A DNA stretch of 53,762 nt from Marinilabiliaceae bacterium JC017 (GTDB lineage: Bacteria; Bacteroidota; Bacteroidia; Bacteroidales; Marinilabiliaceae): positions 1 through 53,762 of the forward strand of contig RHGE01000029.1 of the NCBI GenBank assembly GCA_004296775.1, read 5' to 3'. How positions within the stretch are numbered: position 1 is the stretch's first letter; each line of letters starts with the position of its first letter. The notes beneath the pieces were generated by a model. The model was not told where the DNA came from. It saw only the letters and a program-made list of their open reading frames with translations, and did not search any database. Positions 1 to 8,646 of the stretch are shown piece after piece. A program made the position numbers and the translations under genes.

Positions 1-818
1 TTTTATGGTTTAAAACTTAAACCTACACCCTCCAAAAAAGTGATTCTCAACATGCCTTCTTTGACTTCGCAATCCCTTGCTGTGCCTGCTTTCTCGTTCG
101 AAAAGCGGGTGCAAAATAAGCGCTTTATTTTCGTTTATCCAAACCTTTTTGAAATTAAATTTTCAGCGTTATTTTGTAAGTTTCCTTACCCCCTGAATAT
201 CATCCTTAAAAGGTGTTTCAATACGCCATTTTTTCGCTCCTTGCGTAGTGCCCTTCCCTTGAAAAGCGGGTGCAAAAGAACGGACTATTTTTGGGGTTTC
301 CTAATGTTTGTGGTAAGAAATATGCACCAGGATGGGTAAGTATCTATTGGAGTGGGTGATTAATTTTTCGGGAAGAAGATAGAGGTTAAAAGATAGAAAT
401 TAGAGGCTATAAATGGACAGGTAGCAAGAAGGGAGAAAGGGAAAAATAGAAGATGGAGGATAGAAGGTAAAAATAGACAGAGAGCAGTGAGTATATATAT
501 GAAGGGATGAAGGGTACATGGTATATGGTTCAAGGAAGACGATTTGTTCAAGGATCGCACTGCCCATCCAGGTGCCCCGGCCAAGGATTGCAACGGATAC
601 CCCACAGCGACGGGATGGATTGGTGCGGTGGGGCGAGGAGTAGAAGTGGAAAGCCTGGCAGCGAGCCTTAGCGAGATGGGACGCCCTTTAAAAAAATCAT
701 ATAGGATTCATGAGGACATAAAAAACCTGCCAATTCTAGATTCCTTCTTAAACTGGCAGGTTGAGGGTGATAAAATACGATTATCTACTGTTTTTATAAG
801 ACAGCGAAATCAATCTTT
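1..818. other. Intergenic region, no supported gene
   Basis: No convincing coding sequence is visible. Short open frames at 40-339 and 544-867 have no signal peptide, domain or family resemblance and are poor in codon structure. The stretch holds two copies of a short motif, GAAAAGCGGGTGCAAAA, near 101-117 and 261-277 (first copy with one mismatch at its start), then a strongly purine-biased run on the plus strand (about 365-490), then a G+C-rich block (541-695, listed separately). It lies downstream of the minus-strand GH2 gene, so it may include that gene's 3' end signals. Confidence 0.6.
541..695 (+). other. G+C-rich block, possible structured RNA or degenerate repeat
   Basis: This block is clearly richer in G+C than the AT-rich DNA on both sides. 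It contains potential stems, the clearest being CCCCAC (600-605) with GTGGGG (628-633). A later G+C-rich part (about 655-690) ends in CGCCC followed by an A-rich run. No gene is visible in it. It could be a small structured RNA, a repeat family member or decayed coding sequence; the sequence alone does not decide. The orientation given is arbitrary. Confidence 0.3.
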
Positions 819-3518
819 TTATTCAAATTCTTGTTGTTGTTTTTCAACCTCTTTCAGTTTGTATTGATTTAACTCAGATTGAATGCGGAACAATTCTTTT
901 TTCACTTGCTCCAACTTGGTGTCTGAAGTGTTGTTTCCTTCGATCTTCTTCACAGGATTATCTTTTGTTGTTTCCTGAAAAACCATGGGAATTGAACTTG
1001 CAATAGACTTCACCTTTAATTCGGCTTCACGAACCGTATTTACCCCTTCAACTAAAAGTCTTGCCTTAATAATAATATCACCTGGGGTGTTTGATGTTTT
1101 TATTAAAGCAGGAGCTGTTCCCCATTCTACTTTAACCGGATTGGTTCCAGTGGCAGAGTTACCTAAAAGAGTGGCTTCACCACTCACCTCAAATTGAATG
1201 GTGTAATTATTCAACCGTTTTACATTTCCACTTTCATCAGTTATTGAGGCAAAAACAGCCATTACATCAGAGCCATTGGCAACGAGCGGTTTTCCTTCAT
1301 TATCGATGGTCAGCATTATTTTGGCCGGTTTCCTCGCTGGCATGAGTTTGTGGCGTATTACAACCTCATCGCCGATGATGCCTTCGGCTACGATACTTGC
1401 CTGTTCCCAATTTTTCTTACGGTGCAGCTTTTTTAGTTTCATGAAATCAAAGACATCCTCAAAAACTACCGGTGGATGTTTCATTCCTTCTTTGTTGTTT
1501 CTTGCTATTTTTACGATGGTATCTGTCTCATAAGCGATCAAACGTACTTTATCGCAATTAGTAAAAACATAAACATCTTTTTCAGAAAAAGGTGACATCT
1601 GGTTGGCAATAAAAATCATTGGACCAGATTCTGATTTCTCCATTTGCAACTGAGGATCGCGTTGGCTCTTGAAAAGATAGTATGAATATTTAGGTTGACG
1701 AAAAGCATCCATTATGCCTCCATAAAAGGGATCGCAATGATATCCTCTCTGATGATCGAAAGAGTGCCAAAGTGTTCCCCCAACATGTTGTGCCGGAGCG
1801 CGGTTTAGGGCATCAAAGCTGGTGAAGATATTCTCTGAACCAGCATAATGAATCGCTTGTATCAGCTGAGCATGCTCGCCCCAGCCACGAGCCACTCTGC
1901 TGGTTGAATTATGTGACGACCAGTCATCTACATTATCTCCCCATTCTCTGGTAAAGGTACATTTGTCGTATTTATTAAAGTCAACCTTTGCCTTTTGATA
2001 ATTATGCTCATTGTTTTTAACAGTTGCAGACCAACACTTTCCCTTTACCGGATGGGCATAGATCACATCAAAATACTCATGTCCTTTGGCATGGCTGTCA
2101 CAGGCAGTGTAGGCGCCCTGCCATGGGTACTCTTCATGTACCAGGTTATGTACGTTCTGAGCAAAATAATCGGGAAACTTAGTCTCATTCAGGATTGGTT
2201 CCCACATGATGACGCTTGGATGATTTCGGTCTCTGCGAACCATATTTTTAATATCATCGTAGACCCTTTGTTCAAAGATTGGATCGACATTCCAGAACTG
2301 CCATCCGGGCGTAGCCACAATTACAAACAAGCCTAATTCATCGCAAGCATCCATGAAAGCGGGATCTTGGGGGTAATGCGCCGAACGAATAATCGTTAAT
2401 CCGGCATCTCTTAGTTTTTTTGCATCACGCCATTGCCCTGAATTAGGAAGTGCATTGCCCAAGCAGGCGAAATCCTGATGTCGATTCGCACCGATAAGCT
2501 TATCCTTATATGGTTTGCCATTCAGGAAAAAACCTTCTTTATCTCTAAATTCGATTTTTCTAATCCCCACTCTTTCTCTTACTCCATCAACCACTTTTCC
2601 TTGTTGATCCAGAATTCTCACTTCCATTGAATAGAGATACGGATTATTGGGACTCCAAAGATTGGGTTTCTTCACTACCGTTGATATGGTGGTATTTTTT
2701 GCTTCTCTACTTTTTAATAACAACTTATTGTTAGCCTTAGCAACAACATCTCCTTCTGTATTCTTCAGCAAAACAGATACGGAAAGATTCTGATCTTTTT
2801 CAGTCTCATTAATTATATCAGCTTTAACTAAAACATCAACCTTTTTTGAAGACAAATTTTCGTAATGCACCACCAAGCCACCACCGGCTTTTTTATCTAC
2901 AAAATTTGGATCTGACAGAAAGATATTGTTATGAGTAACCAACCATACGTCACGATAAATACCTCCAAAATAGGTAAAATCCAATACTTTTTGGGATTTA
3001 CCAGGAGGATATAATGGGTCATCTGAATTATCCGCCTTTACAGCAATTACATTCATGTCATTGAATTTTACCTTCCCGGTTAAATCAACAACAATCGGTA
3101 GAAAACCACCAAAATGTTCTTTTACTAATTCCCCATTTACCCATATCTTACACTTTCCCATTATAGCTTCAAAATACAAGAACATCTTCTTTCCCTGCAT
3201 TTTTTTATCTACGCTAAATTTTTTACGATACCATGCCGGCCCCTGATAATTTACCGAACCACTTGCCTCAGCCGATAATATTTCAAGCCCATGAGGGACA
3301 TTTACAATTTCCCATGACGAATCATCAAAATCGGCTTTGTAAGCCTGATCATGATCTTGTTTTAAAAATCGCCATCCTACATTAAAGTCATAAATCTCTC
3401 TCCCGGAATCTTTTAATTTAAAAAATCCCGCTGCTGAAAATTCAGGCACCTGATCATTCCCTGTTACCTTTAACAGAGATATAACCAGCACAAATATTAA
3501 ACAGATCTTTTTTACCAT
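819..3518 (-). CDS. Secreted glycoside hydrolase family 2 enzyme
   Basis: An 899-residue retaining exo-glycosidase of family GH2 (beta-galactosidase/beta-glucuronidase/beta-mannosidase group). Residues 1-20 form a signal peptide. The N-terminal jelly roll (about 43-195) begins with the typical DFNVGWRFLK; an immunoglobulin-like domain follows (about 200-320) and then the TIM barrel (about 325-620). The acid/base is Glu445 in PILNET and the likely nucleophile Glu525 in FTREWG. The C-terminal part (about 640-840) is made of beta-sandwich domains usual in Bacteroidota GH2 enzymes. The last ~35 residues are charged, rich in Leu/Lys/Glu/Gln and probably a coiled coil, which is unusual. Substrate cannot be read from sequence; in this locus beta-glucuronide or beta-galactoside ends of glycosaminoglycan-derived chains are reasonable. 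It lies 440 bp downstream of the sulfatase gene and may have its own promoter. Confidence 0.9.
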   Translation of the reverse strand: MVKKICLIFVLVISLLKVTGNDQVPEFSAAGFFKLKDSGREIYDFNVGWRFLKQDHDQAYKADFDDSSWEIVNVPHGLEILSAEASGSVNYQGPAWYRKKFSVDKKMQGKKMFLYFEAIMGKCKIWVNGELVKEHFGGFLPIVVDLTGKVKFNDMNVIAVKADNSDDPLYPPGKSQKVLDFTYFGGIYRDVWLVTHNNIFLSDPNFVDKKAGGGLVVHYENLSSKKVDVLVKADIINETEKDQNLSVSVLLKNTEGDVVAKANNKLLLKSREAKNTTISTVVKKPNLWSPNNPYLYSMEVRILDQQGKVVDGVRERVGIRKIEFRDKEGFFLNGKPYKDKLIGANRHQDFACLGNALPNSGQWRDAKKLRDAGLTIIRSAHYPQDPAFMDACDELGLFVIVATPGWQFWNVDPIFEQRVYDDIKNMVRRDRNHPSVIMWEPILNETKFPDYFAQNVHNLVHEEYPWQGAYTACDSHAKGHEYFDVIYAHPVKGKCWSATVKNNEHNYQKAKVDFNKYDKCTFTREWGDNVDDWSSHNSTSRVARGWGEHAQLIQAIHYAGSENIFTSFDALNRAPAQHVGGTLWHSFDHQRGYHCDPFYGGIMDAFRQPKYSYYLFKSQRDPQLQMEKSESGPMIFIANQMSPFSEKDVYVFTNCDKVRLIAYETDTIVKIARNNKEGMKHPPVVFEDVFDFMKLKKLHRKKNWEQASIVAEGIIGDEVVIRHKLMPARKPAKIMLTIDNEGKPLVANGSDVMAVFASITDESGNVKRLNNYTIQFEVSGEATLLGNSATGTNPVKVEWGTAPALIKTSNTPGDIIIKARLLVEGVNTVREAELKVKSIASSIPMVFQETTKDNPVKKIEGNNTSDTKLEQVKKELFRIQSELNQYKLKEVEKQQQEFE

Positions 3519-3958
3519 AGATTTAAGTCATTTAAGAGTAATTAAGTAATTACATAAGTGCTAATGATAAGTCAACCAGAAAAAGAAAAATATAGCATAA
3601 GAGATTACTTCCTAGTAACATCCCAATTATTAACTATTTCTTTTTTTCATGACACAACGCTAGCTATTTATTTCTTAGTATTTATTCTTTGAGTATCATA
3701 TTTGACTCCTTACTTTATATTAAAGCAATAAAAGAAAGTCAACCTGGTATTCCGATTAGTGATTGTTTTTAGTACCAAATACATTTCACTTCTTATTGGC
3801 CTTTAATCGTCTATTTGCAGTCCTCTTTCGTTTTGAAAGAATAAGGAAAAATAGATGCTTCAAAATGAGATTTCAGTGACGCTATATTCTATTTTCATTC
3901 GAATATTTCAGCACTTGCTTTCGATTGTCAACCAGAGTTAAAATCGTATTTTATAAAT
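3519..3958. other. AT-rich intergenic gap between GH2 and sulfatase genes
   Basis: A 440-bp stretch between two same-strand genes with no open frame of interest. It is AT-rich throughout. I found no clear TAnnTTTG promoter element on the minus strand and no strong terminator hairpin, but the gap is long enough to hold a separate promoter for the GH2 gene. Confidence 0.5.
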
Positions 3959-5368
3959 TCATAGCTGTATAAAAGTCTCAAATGAATCGTTGTTTTCCTT
4001 ACACCACTTAATAAGCGAAGTTCTCGCCTTCTTCAATGGTTCCTTAAATTCAGACTTCAACGTAAGATCATCCATCTCACCAGGGTCTGATTTAAGATTA
4101 AACAACTGTTCTCTCTTTTTACCTTTACTATACACAATGTATTTCCAGTCGCCTTTAATCAAAGCCCTACCGGTGATTCCAAATGAGTTTGTTCCATTGG
4201 CAAATTCTGTTTCAACCACGATGGTCTTATCGTTATTCCACTCACCTGCCTTCTCTGCATACTTCCTCTGCCCTTCCCCTATTAACTCAGCAGGCAACTT
4301 TATTCCTGAATACTCACACAGGGTAGGTATTAAATCCAGCCCAACATTTACCACCTGTTTTTCATTGATACGAGCTTTAGTTCTACCTGGCTTGCATACA
4401 ATAAATGGCACATTGACGACTTCTTCATACAAAACCTGCTTTTGATTCCATCGGTGACTACCAACACCATCACCATGATCACTGGCAAATACAATAATAG
4501 TATTATCTAATTGTTTGTTTTTAGCCAAGGCATGCAGCACATACCCAACATACCGATCTACATGCTCTACAAGACGGTAATAAGCCCAACGGTATTGTCG
4601 CCATCTGTCTTTTTTCCATTCAATAGTAGGATAAGTTTTCCAGGAACGTTTCTGCTGTTCTCTCAAAATATCCGGTTCCCCAACCGGTATCTCATAATTT
4701 TCAGGAACCAGAGGGCACTCTTTAGAAACAGGCGCTTTTCCTATGGGTTCCATACGCAAGGACTGCTCCCTGGCCCACTCACAAATATCATGAGGATTGA
4801 TAAACGAAGCGACCATTAAAAAGGGCTTATCCCTTTTCTGCTCCAAAAAATCATTGCAGTCTGCAGGAATTGATGCATCCTGCCAATCTCTGCGCTTGGT
4901 ATTAGTAATAAAATCAAATCCATGAAAATCCTTCTCCTCAACAGGTACTGGTAAGTGCCATTTTCCTACATACCCCGTATCATACCCGCCATCTTTAAAA
5001 ATCTTTCCTAAGATTTTTATATCTCTGCTCCAATAACCTGATTGTTCAGGTAAATTAATAGTGGTATTTAACTCATGTGGAAGCCGACCGGTAAGCATAC
5101 TGCTTCTACTGGGACCACATAAAGGTGCAGGACAGTATGCCCTTTTAAATCGTGTTCCATACCTGGCCAGGTAATCCATTGAAGGCGTATTCAAATCATC
5201 ATTACCAACACAGCTCATAGCCTGAGCTGTTTGTTGATCAGTCATGATCAACACAATATTGGGACGAGAACATACTTCTTCCCTTCTATTCCCTGCCAAT
5301 AGCTTACTCCCAACCATCATCCCTCCGGAGGTGAGCACCGAATTTTTAACAAACTCTCTTCGATCCAT
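3959..5368 (-). CDS. Sulfatase (S1 family) with Tat-type signal
   Basis: A 469-residue type I sulfatase. Residues 1-25 look like a twin-arginine signal (RREF followed by a short hydrophobic stretch), implying export in folded form to the periplasm. The sulfatase fold starts at about residue 36 with NIVLIMTDQQ, which supplies metal-binding Asp44. The activation motif is Cys84-Gly-Pro-Ser-Arg in APLCGPSRSSMLTGR; Cys84 must be converted to formylglycine by a maturase not present here. GKWHLP and ASDHGDGVGSHRW supply further active-site Lys, His and Asp residues. The length is typical. The start is 11 bp after the stop of the next sulfatase gene, so the two are co-transcribed. The position of the sulfate removed (2-O uronate, 4-O or 6-O GalNAc) cannot be read from sequence; the locus suggests chondroitin or dermatan sulfate oligosaccharides. 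Confidence 0.9.
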   Translation of the reverse strand: MDRREFVKNSVLTSGGMMVGSKLLAGNRREEVCSRPNIVLIMTDQQTAQAMSCVGNDDLNTPSMDYLARYGTRFKRAYCPAPLCGPSRSSMLTGRLPHELNTTINLPEQSGYWSRDIKILGKIFKDGGYDTGYVGKWHLPVPVEEKDFHGFDFITNTKRRDWQDASIPADCNDFLEQKRDKPFLMVASFINPHDICEWAREQSLRMEPIGKAPVSKECPLVPENYEIPVGEPDILREQQKRSWKTYPTIEWKKDRWRQYRWAYYRLVEHVDRYVGYVLHALAKNKQLDNTIIVFASDHGDGVGSHRWNQKQVLYEEVVNVPFIVCKPGRTKARINEKQVVNVGLDLIPTLCEYSGIKLPAELIGEGQRKYAEKAGEWNNDKTIVVETEFANGTNSFGITGRALIKGDWKYIVYSKGKKREQLFNLKSDPGEMDDLTLKSEFKEPLKKARTSLIKWCKENNDSFETFIQL

Positions 5369-5379
5369 CTTTCCCTCCT

Positions 5380-6924
5380 TTAATAGTTAATCCAATCAGC
5401 CAAAATTTCCTTTTCAAACCAAGGGTCGTTACTACGCTTCATCCAAAAAGCCATTTCATCCAATAACGTCCTGACTACCGGATCATTCTTATCGACGGGC
5501 AGGTTATTTAACTGATAGGGATCATCATCATCATTAAAAAATTTTGTTTTTACCAAATGGTGATCCCTATTAATAGTTAGTTCAAATGTATATTGATGCG
5601 TTTTTATGCCCCGGCTAATTGGAAAATAGCTTAACACTTTCCCGTTCGCATCTTTTTCACCATCTACATTCTTTATATATAAAGCAGAGTTCGGTCGTTT
5701 TCCATTGATGGCTTCATTCTCAAGGACACCAGCATAATTATAACCTTGCACCTCCTTCGGAATCCTTTCTTCAAATCCCATTAATCCAAGCAGAGTAGGC
5801 ATAATATCCGGTGATCCCATTAAAAGATCATCAACACGTGCCTTAAGTATTCCTGGCCAACGAATCAGGAACGGAACATCAAAAGCCTCTGTGAAAATAT
5901 TATTTTTAGGATCTTTAATCCCCTGACTACACATGGTTTCGCCATGGTCAGAGGTAAAAACAACAATAGTGTTTTCATATTCCCCCATGGCTTTAAGCTG
6001 TTGTACAATACGTCCAAACTCGCGATCCACTCCAGTGACATTAGCAAAATAGAACGGTGCTGATTTTGCCTTAACCATTTCCGGATCCGCATTATCCCGA
6101 TGCAATAGCTCCTGCGACGTCATATTTTTATATTTGTCATAATCCTCCTCCAGACAATCATCCACAGATTTATAAGGACTATGTGGTGGATTCATCGACA
6201 CAAATACAGCAAACGGTTTTTTAGGATCTCTTTGCCCATATTCATTCTTCAGATAAGAGATAACTTTGTTGGCTTCATGTTTGGAAGACCACTCCTTTGG
6301 ATCATATCGATTACCTTCTCGATCATAATAGTGAGGATCTTTATGTACATCCCAAGTCCCATAAGAATACCAATAGTCAAAATCGTGTCTTTTTTCCTTT
6401 GGCGTATAGGTATCCCAGGCGGGCCGACGCGGATCTACATAATTTCCCGGATTAACCGGATCATTGGGAGTAGGAAAATCAAGATGCCATTTACCAAAAT
6501 AAGCCAAATCATAACCTTCTCCACTCAACACATCACTAATAGTGGCAGCATCAGTACGCAACGAACTTACAGGCCTTTTAGAATTGCAATTTAACGGCAC
6601 GCCACTGGAACCAGGAAAAAGCCCTGTAAAAAGACTTCCGCGGTGCGGACTACACAATGGACAATTGCTCACCATATTGGTAAACACGACAGCTTCCCGG
6701 GCAAATTTATCCAATTCGGGTGTTTTAACAGGATCAGCTTTGGTACGAATGGCGCCTTTAAATTGAGGATCATCCCAAAAAGCCATCGCATGTTTTCTAA
6801 ACTGATCAGGAAACACATATACCAGGTTTGGAGATTTTTTTTCTTGTTTTGGCTGGCAACCACTTAGAGATGTCAGAATAGCACCGATCCCAAAACTCCA
6901 TACAACATACTTGTTTAATTTCAT
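5380..6924 (-). CDS. Lipoprotein sulfatase (S1 family)
   Basis: A 514-residue type I sulfatase. I chose the start at 6924 because it gives a clean lipoprotein signal peptide, MKLNKYVVWSF to LSGC with the lipidated Cys at 23; the frame stays open upstream to 7080 but that extension has no signal-like character. The fold begins with NLVYVFPDQF. The activation motif is Cys91-Ser-Pro-His-Arg (NCPLCSPHRGSLFTG): the usual Ser/Ala at the fourth place is His, which still fits the CxPxR core. GKWHLDFP and TSDHGETMCSQG are further active-site motifs. It probably acts on the cell surface or outer periplasmic face. The general look (PDQF, CPLCSPHRG) recalls Bacteroides sulfatases acting on glycosaminoglycan oligosaccharides, but the position attacked is inference. 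Co-transcribed with the downstream sulfatase (11-bp gap) and separated from GH88 by a terminator-like hairpin. Confidence 0.9.
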   Translation of the reverse strand: MKLNKYVVWSFGIGAILTSLSGCQPKQEKKSPNLVYVFPDQFRKHAMAFWDDPQFKGAIRTKADPVKTPELDKFAREAVVFTNMVSNCPLCSPHRGSLFTGLFPGSSGVPLNCNSKRPVSSLRTDAATISDVLSGEGYDLAYFGKWHLDFPTPNDPVNPGNYVDPRRPAWDTYTPKEKRHDFDYWYSYGTWDVHKDPHYYDREGNRYDPKEWSSKHEANKVISYLKNEYGQRDPKKPFAVFVSMNPPHSPYKSVDDCLEEDYDKYKNMTSQELLHRDNADPEMVKAKSAPFYFANVTGVDREFGRIVQQLKAMGEYENTIVVFTSDHGETMCSQGIKDPKNNIFTEAFDVPFLIRWPGILKARVDDLLMGSPDIMPTLLGLMGFEERIPKEVQGYNYAGVLENEAINGKRPNSALYIKNVDGEKDANGKVLSYFPISRGIKTHQYTFELTINRDHHLVKTKFFNDDDDPYQLNNLPVDKNDPVVRTLLDEMAFWMKRSNDPWFEKEILADWINY

Positions 6925-7013
6925 CTGTTTCAGATTTTCATTGGTCAGTTGAAACTGGCCTAAAATAGTCAATAGTTTCGCTGATTTTTGGATTTTAGTT
7001 ATAACGAGTTTTG

Positions 7014-7047
7014 AAAAAAATGAGAGCACCAGAATTCTCATTTTTTT
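7014..7047 (-). terminator. Terminator-like hairpin after GH88
   Basis: A stem AAAAAAATGAGA (7014-7025) pairs with TCTCATTTTTTT (7036-7047) around a 10-nt loop. Read on the minus strand it follows the GH88 stop by about 70 bp and ends in a T run; by symmetry it could work in both directions. A second G+C-containing stem, CGAGCGTT (7069-7076) with AACGCTCG (7089-7096), lies between it and the GH88 stop. Together they suggest transcription of GH88 is reduced before the two sulfatase genes. Confidence 0.6.
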
Positions 7048-7115
7048 TCGAATCCCTAAATTATAACACGAGCGTTCCATAGATATGAAACGCTCGCTTT
7101 ATTAAAAGGTAATAC

Positions 7116-8342
7116 TTACTTCAAACATGCCATTTGGTTATCTTTGCTTTCCAGCCTCTTTAACCGGAGGAGCGCTTCCACATAATAGTAATCGGTATAA
7201 TTTAAAGGCACATCTATCTCATTATTGTGAGGAATACTTCCTACACTATGCTTCAAAAGAAAATGTTTATTCCCACCAAGGCGCGCTCGATAATTATCAG
7301 AAGAAAGACTTTTTAGTATGGCACATGCTTCAGTTAAATAATCTTTTTCCACATAACCATTCAACTCAATTAAAGCCGATGCGGTAACAGCTGCCGCAGA
7401 AGCATCACGCGGTTCATCCGGAATCTTTGGGGCATCATAATCCCAGTATGGAATTTTATCCTCAGGTATGGCAGGATTATTAATAATGTAATCTGCAATT
7501 TTCATGGCCTGATCAAGATATTTTTGGTCATGCGTATAACGATAACAAACAGTATATCCATACACCCCCCAAGCTTGTCCTCTTGCCCACTCTGACTCAT
7601 GCGCATACCCCTGAGCGGTATGATGGTTTCTAACCTCCCCGGTAATGCTGTCATAATCGACCACATGATAAGAACTCATATTATCCCTGAAATGGTTCTG
7701 CATGGTTACATCCGCATGCGAAACAGCAACCTTCTGGTATTTTTCGTCTCCGGTAATTCGGGTCAATTCAAACAACATCTCCAGATTCATCATATTATCA
7801 ATAATCACCGGATATTCCCAACCACGTTTTGATTGCCAGCCCTTATCCACATCCCAGGAACGAATGCAACCAACATTAGGATTAAAACGAGTAATTAAAG
7901 TATTACCTGCTTCAATAAGCACTTGTTTATATTTTTCGTTTCCTGTCAAACGAAAACCGTTCCCATAAGAACAATTAAACACAAATCCCAAATCATGGAA
8001 ATAAGGAAGCAATCGATGTTCGACAAACATATTTTGAAAATTGTCTGCTGCCTTCATCCAGGACTTATCGCCAGAATATTCGTACAGATACCAACACGTA
8101 CCCGGGAAAAATCCTTCAGTCCAATCAAACCCATCTCTGGTCCAATGCATATTACCTTCAGCCGTTAAGGTCCGTGGAATTTTATTGGCTACCTGAGCAT
8201 CTTCCACTAAAAGATTAACCTGTTGACAGGCAAAATCCAGATTGTCTTGACAAAACTCTGTAGCATTCTTCTCAAATTGACAGCCTCCAATAGTCATAGC
8301 TGTAATTGCCAATCCAAGATTTTTAAATAATGACATTCTCAT
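7116..8342 (-). CDS. GH88 unsaturated glucuronyl hydrolase (lipoprotein)
   Basis: A 408-residue unsaturated glucuronyl hydrolase, which hydrates and thereby removes the 4,5-unsaturated uronic acid that lyases leave at the non-reducing end of chondroitin, dermatan or hyaluronan oligosaccharides. The alpha/alpha-barrel covers about residues 35-395. The two conserved catalytic Asp are Asp117 in FHDLGF and Asp182 in IIDNMMNLEML. Other family landmarks are WTEGFFPG, the WARGQAWGVYG region and the DASAAAVTASAL helix. The start at 8342 gives a lipoprotein signal ending in GGC; an in-frame ATG at 8372 adds ten residues and one at 8336 removes two, so the exact start is uncertain. First gene of the minus-strand arm, divergent from the HTCS. 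It is the strongest single marker that the locus handles a uronic-acid polymer cut by lyases. Confidence 0.93.
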   Translation of the reverse strand: MRMSLFKNLGLAITAMTIGGCQFEKNATEFCQDNLDFACQQVNLLVEDAQVANKIPRTLTAEGNMHWTRDGFDWTEGFFPGTCWYLYEYSGDKSWMKAADNFQNMFVEHRLLPYFHDLGFVFNCSYGNGFRLTGNEKYKQVLIEAGNTLITRFNPNVGCIRSWDVDKGWQSKRGWEYPVIIDNMMNLEMLFELTRITGDEKYQKVAVSHADVTMQNHFRDNMSSYHVVDYDSITGEVRNHHTAQGYAHESEWARGQAWGVYGYTVCYRYTHDQKYLDQAMKIADYIINNPAIPEDKIPYWDYDAPKIPDEPRDASAAAVTASALIELNGYVEKDYLTEACAILKSLSSDNYRARLGGNKHFLLKHSVGSIPHNNEIDVPLNYTDYYYVEALLRLKRLESKDNQMACLK

Positions 8343-8646
8343 TTTTATTTCAAATAATTCAGTTAGAGCCATATTTCTTTAATCATCTCATTCAACACTT
8401 ATCACAAAAATAACCATCCGACCTATTAAAAAAACACCCTAACTACTTGTAATATAACAACTAAAATCGTCCATGCTCATCAAAAACAATTGATTTTCAA
8501 CAACGAAGAAACCAGACAACAATAAGCATGTGTACGTTTTTACACCTATTGCGGACTATTTTGGCTACATATTTATCCAAGTCCTATTCCTTTGTAACTC
8601 CATTTATTTTGAATGATATCGTTATTTTTGAAGTATAAATTTTAGA
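8343..8646. promoter_or_regulatory. Divergent regulatory region between GH88 and HTCS
   Basis: An AT-rich ~300-bp region that must hold outward promoters for the degradative arm (minus) and the HTCS (plus). A TAnnTTTG match, TATTTTTG at 8623-8630, fits a -7 element for the HTCS gene; I see no convincing TTTG -33 element at the right distance. It is a likely site for the HTCS DNA-binding domain, but no clear repeated operator can be picked out by eye. Confidence 0.4.

Noticed and set aside
40-339. 99-codon open frame at the window start
   Set aside because: No signal peptide, domain or family resemblance; composition is like intergenic DNA and it includes one copy of a short direct repeat.
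544-867. 107-codon open frame
   Set aside because: Overlaps the 3' end of the GH2 gene on the other strand and runs through the G+C-rich non-coding block.
6925-7080. Longer N terminus for the second sulfatase
   Set aside because: The extra residues precede a clear lipoprotein signal and would cross the terminator-like hairpin at 7014-7047.
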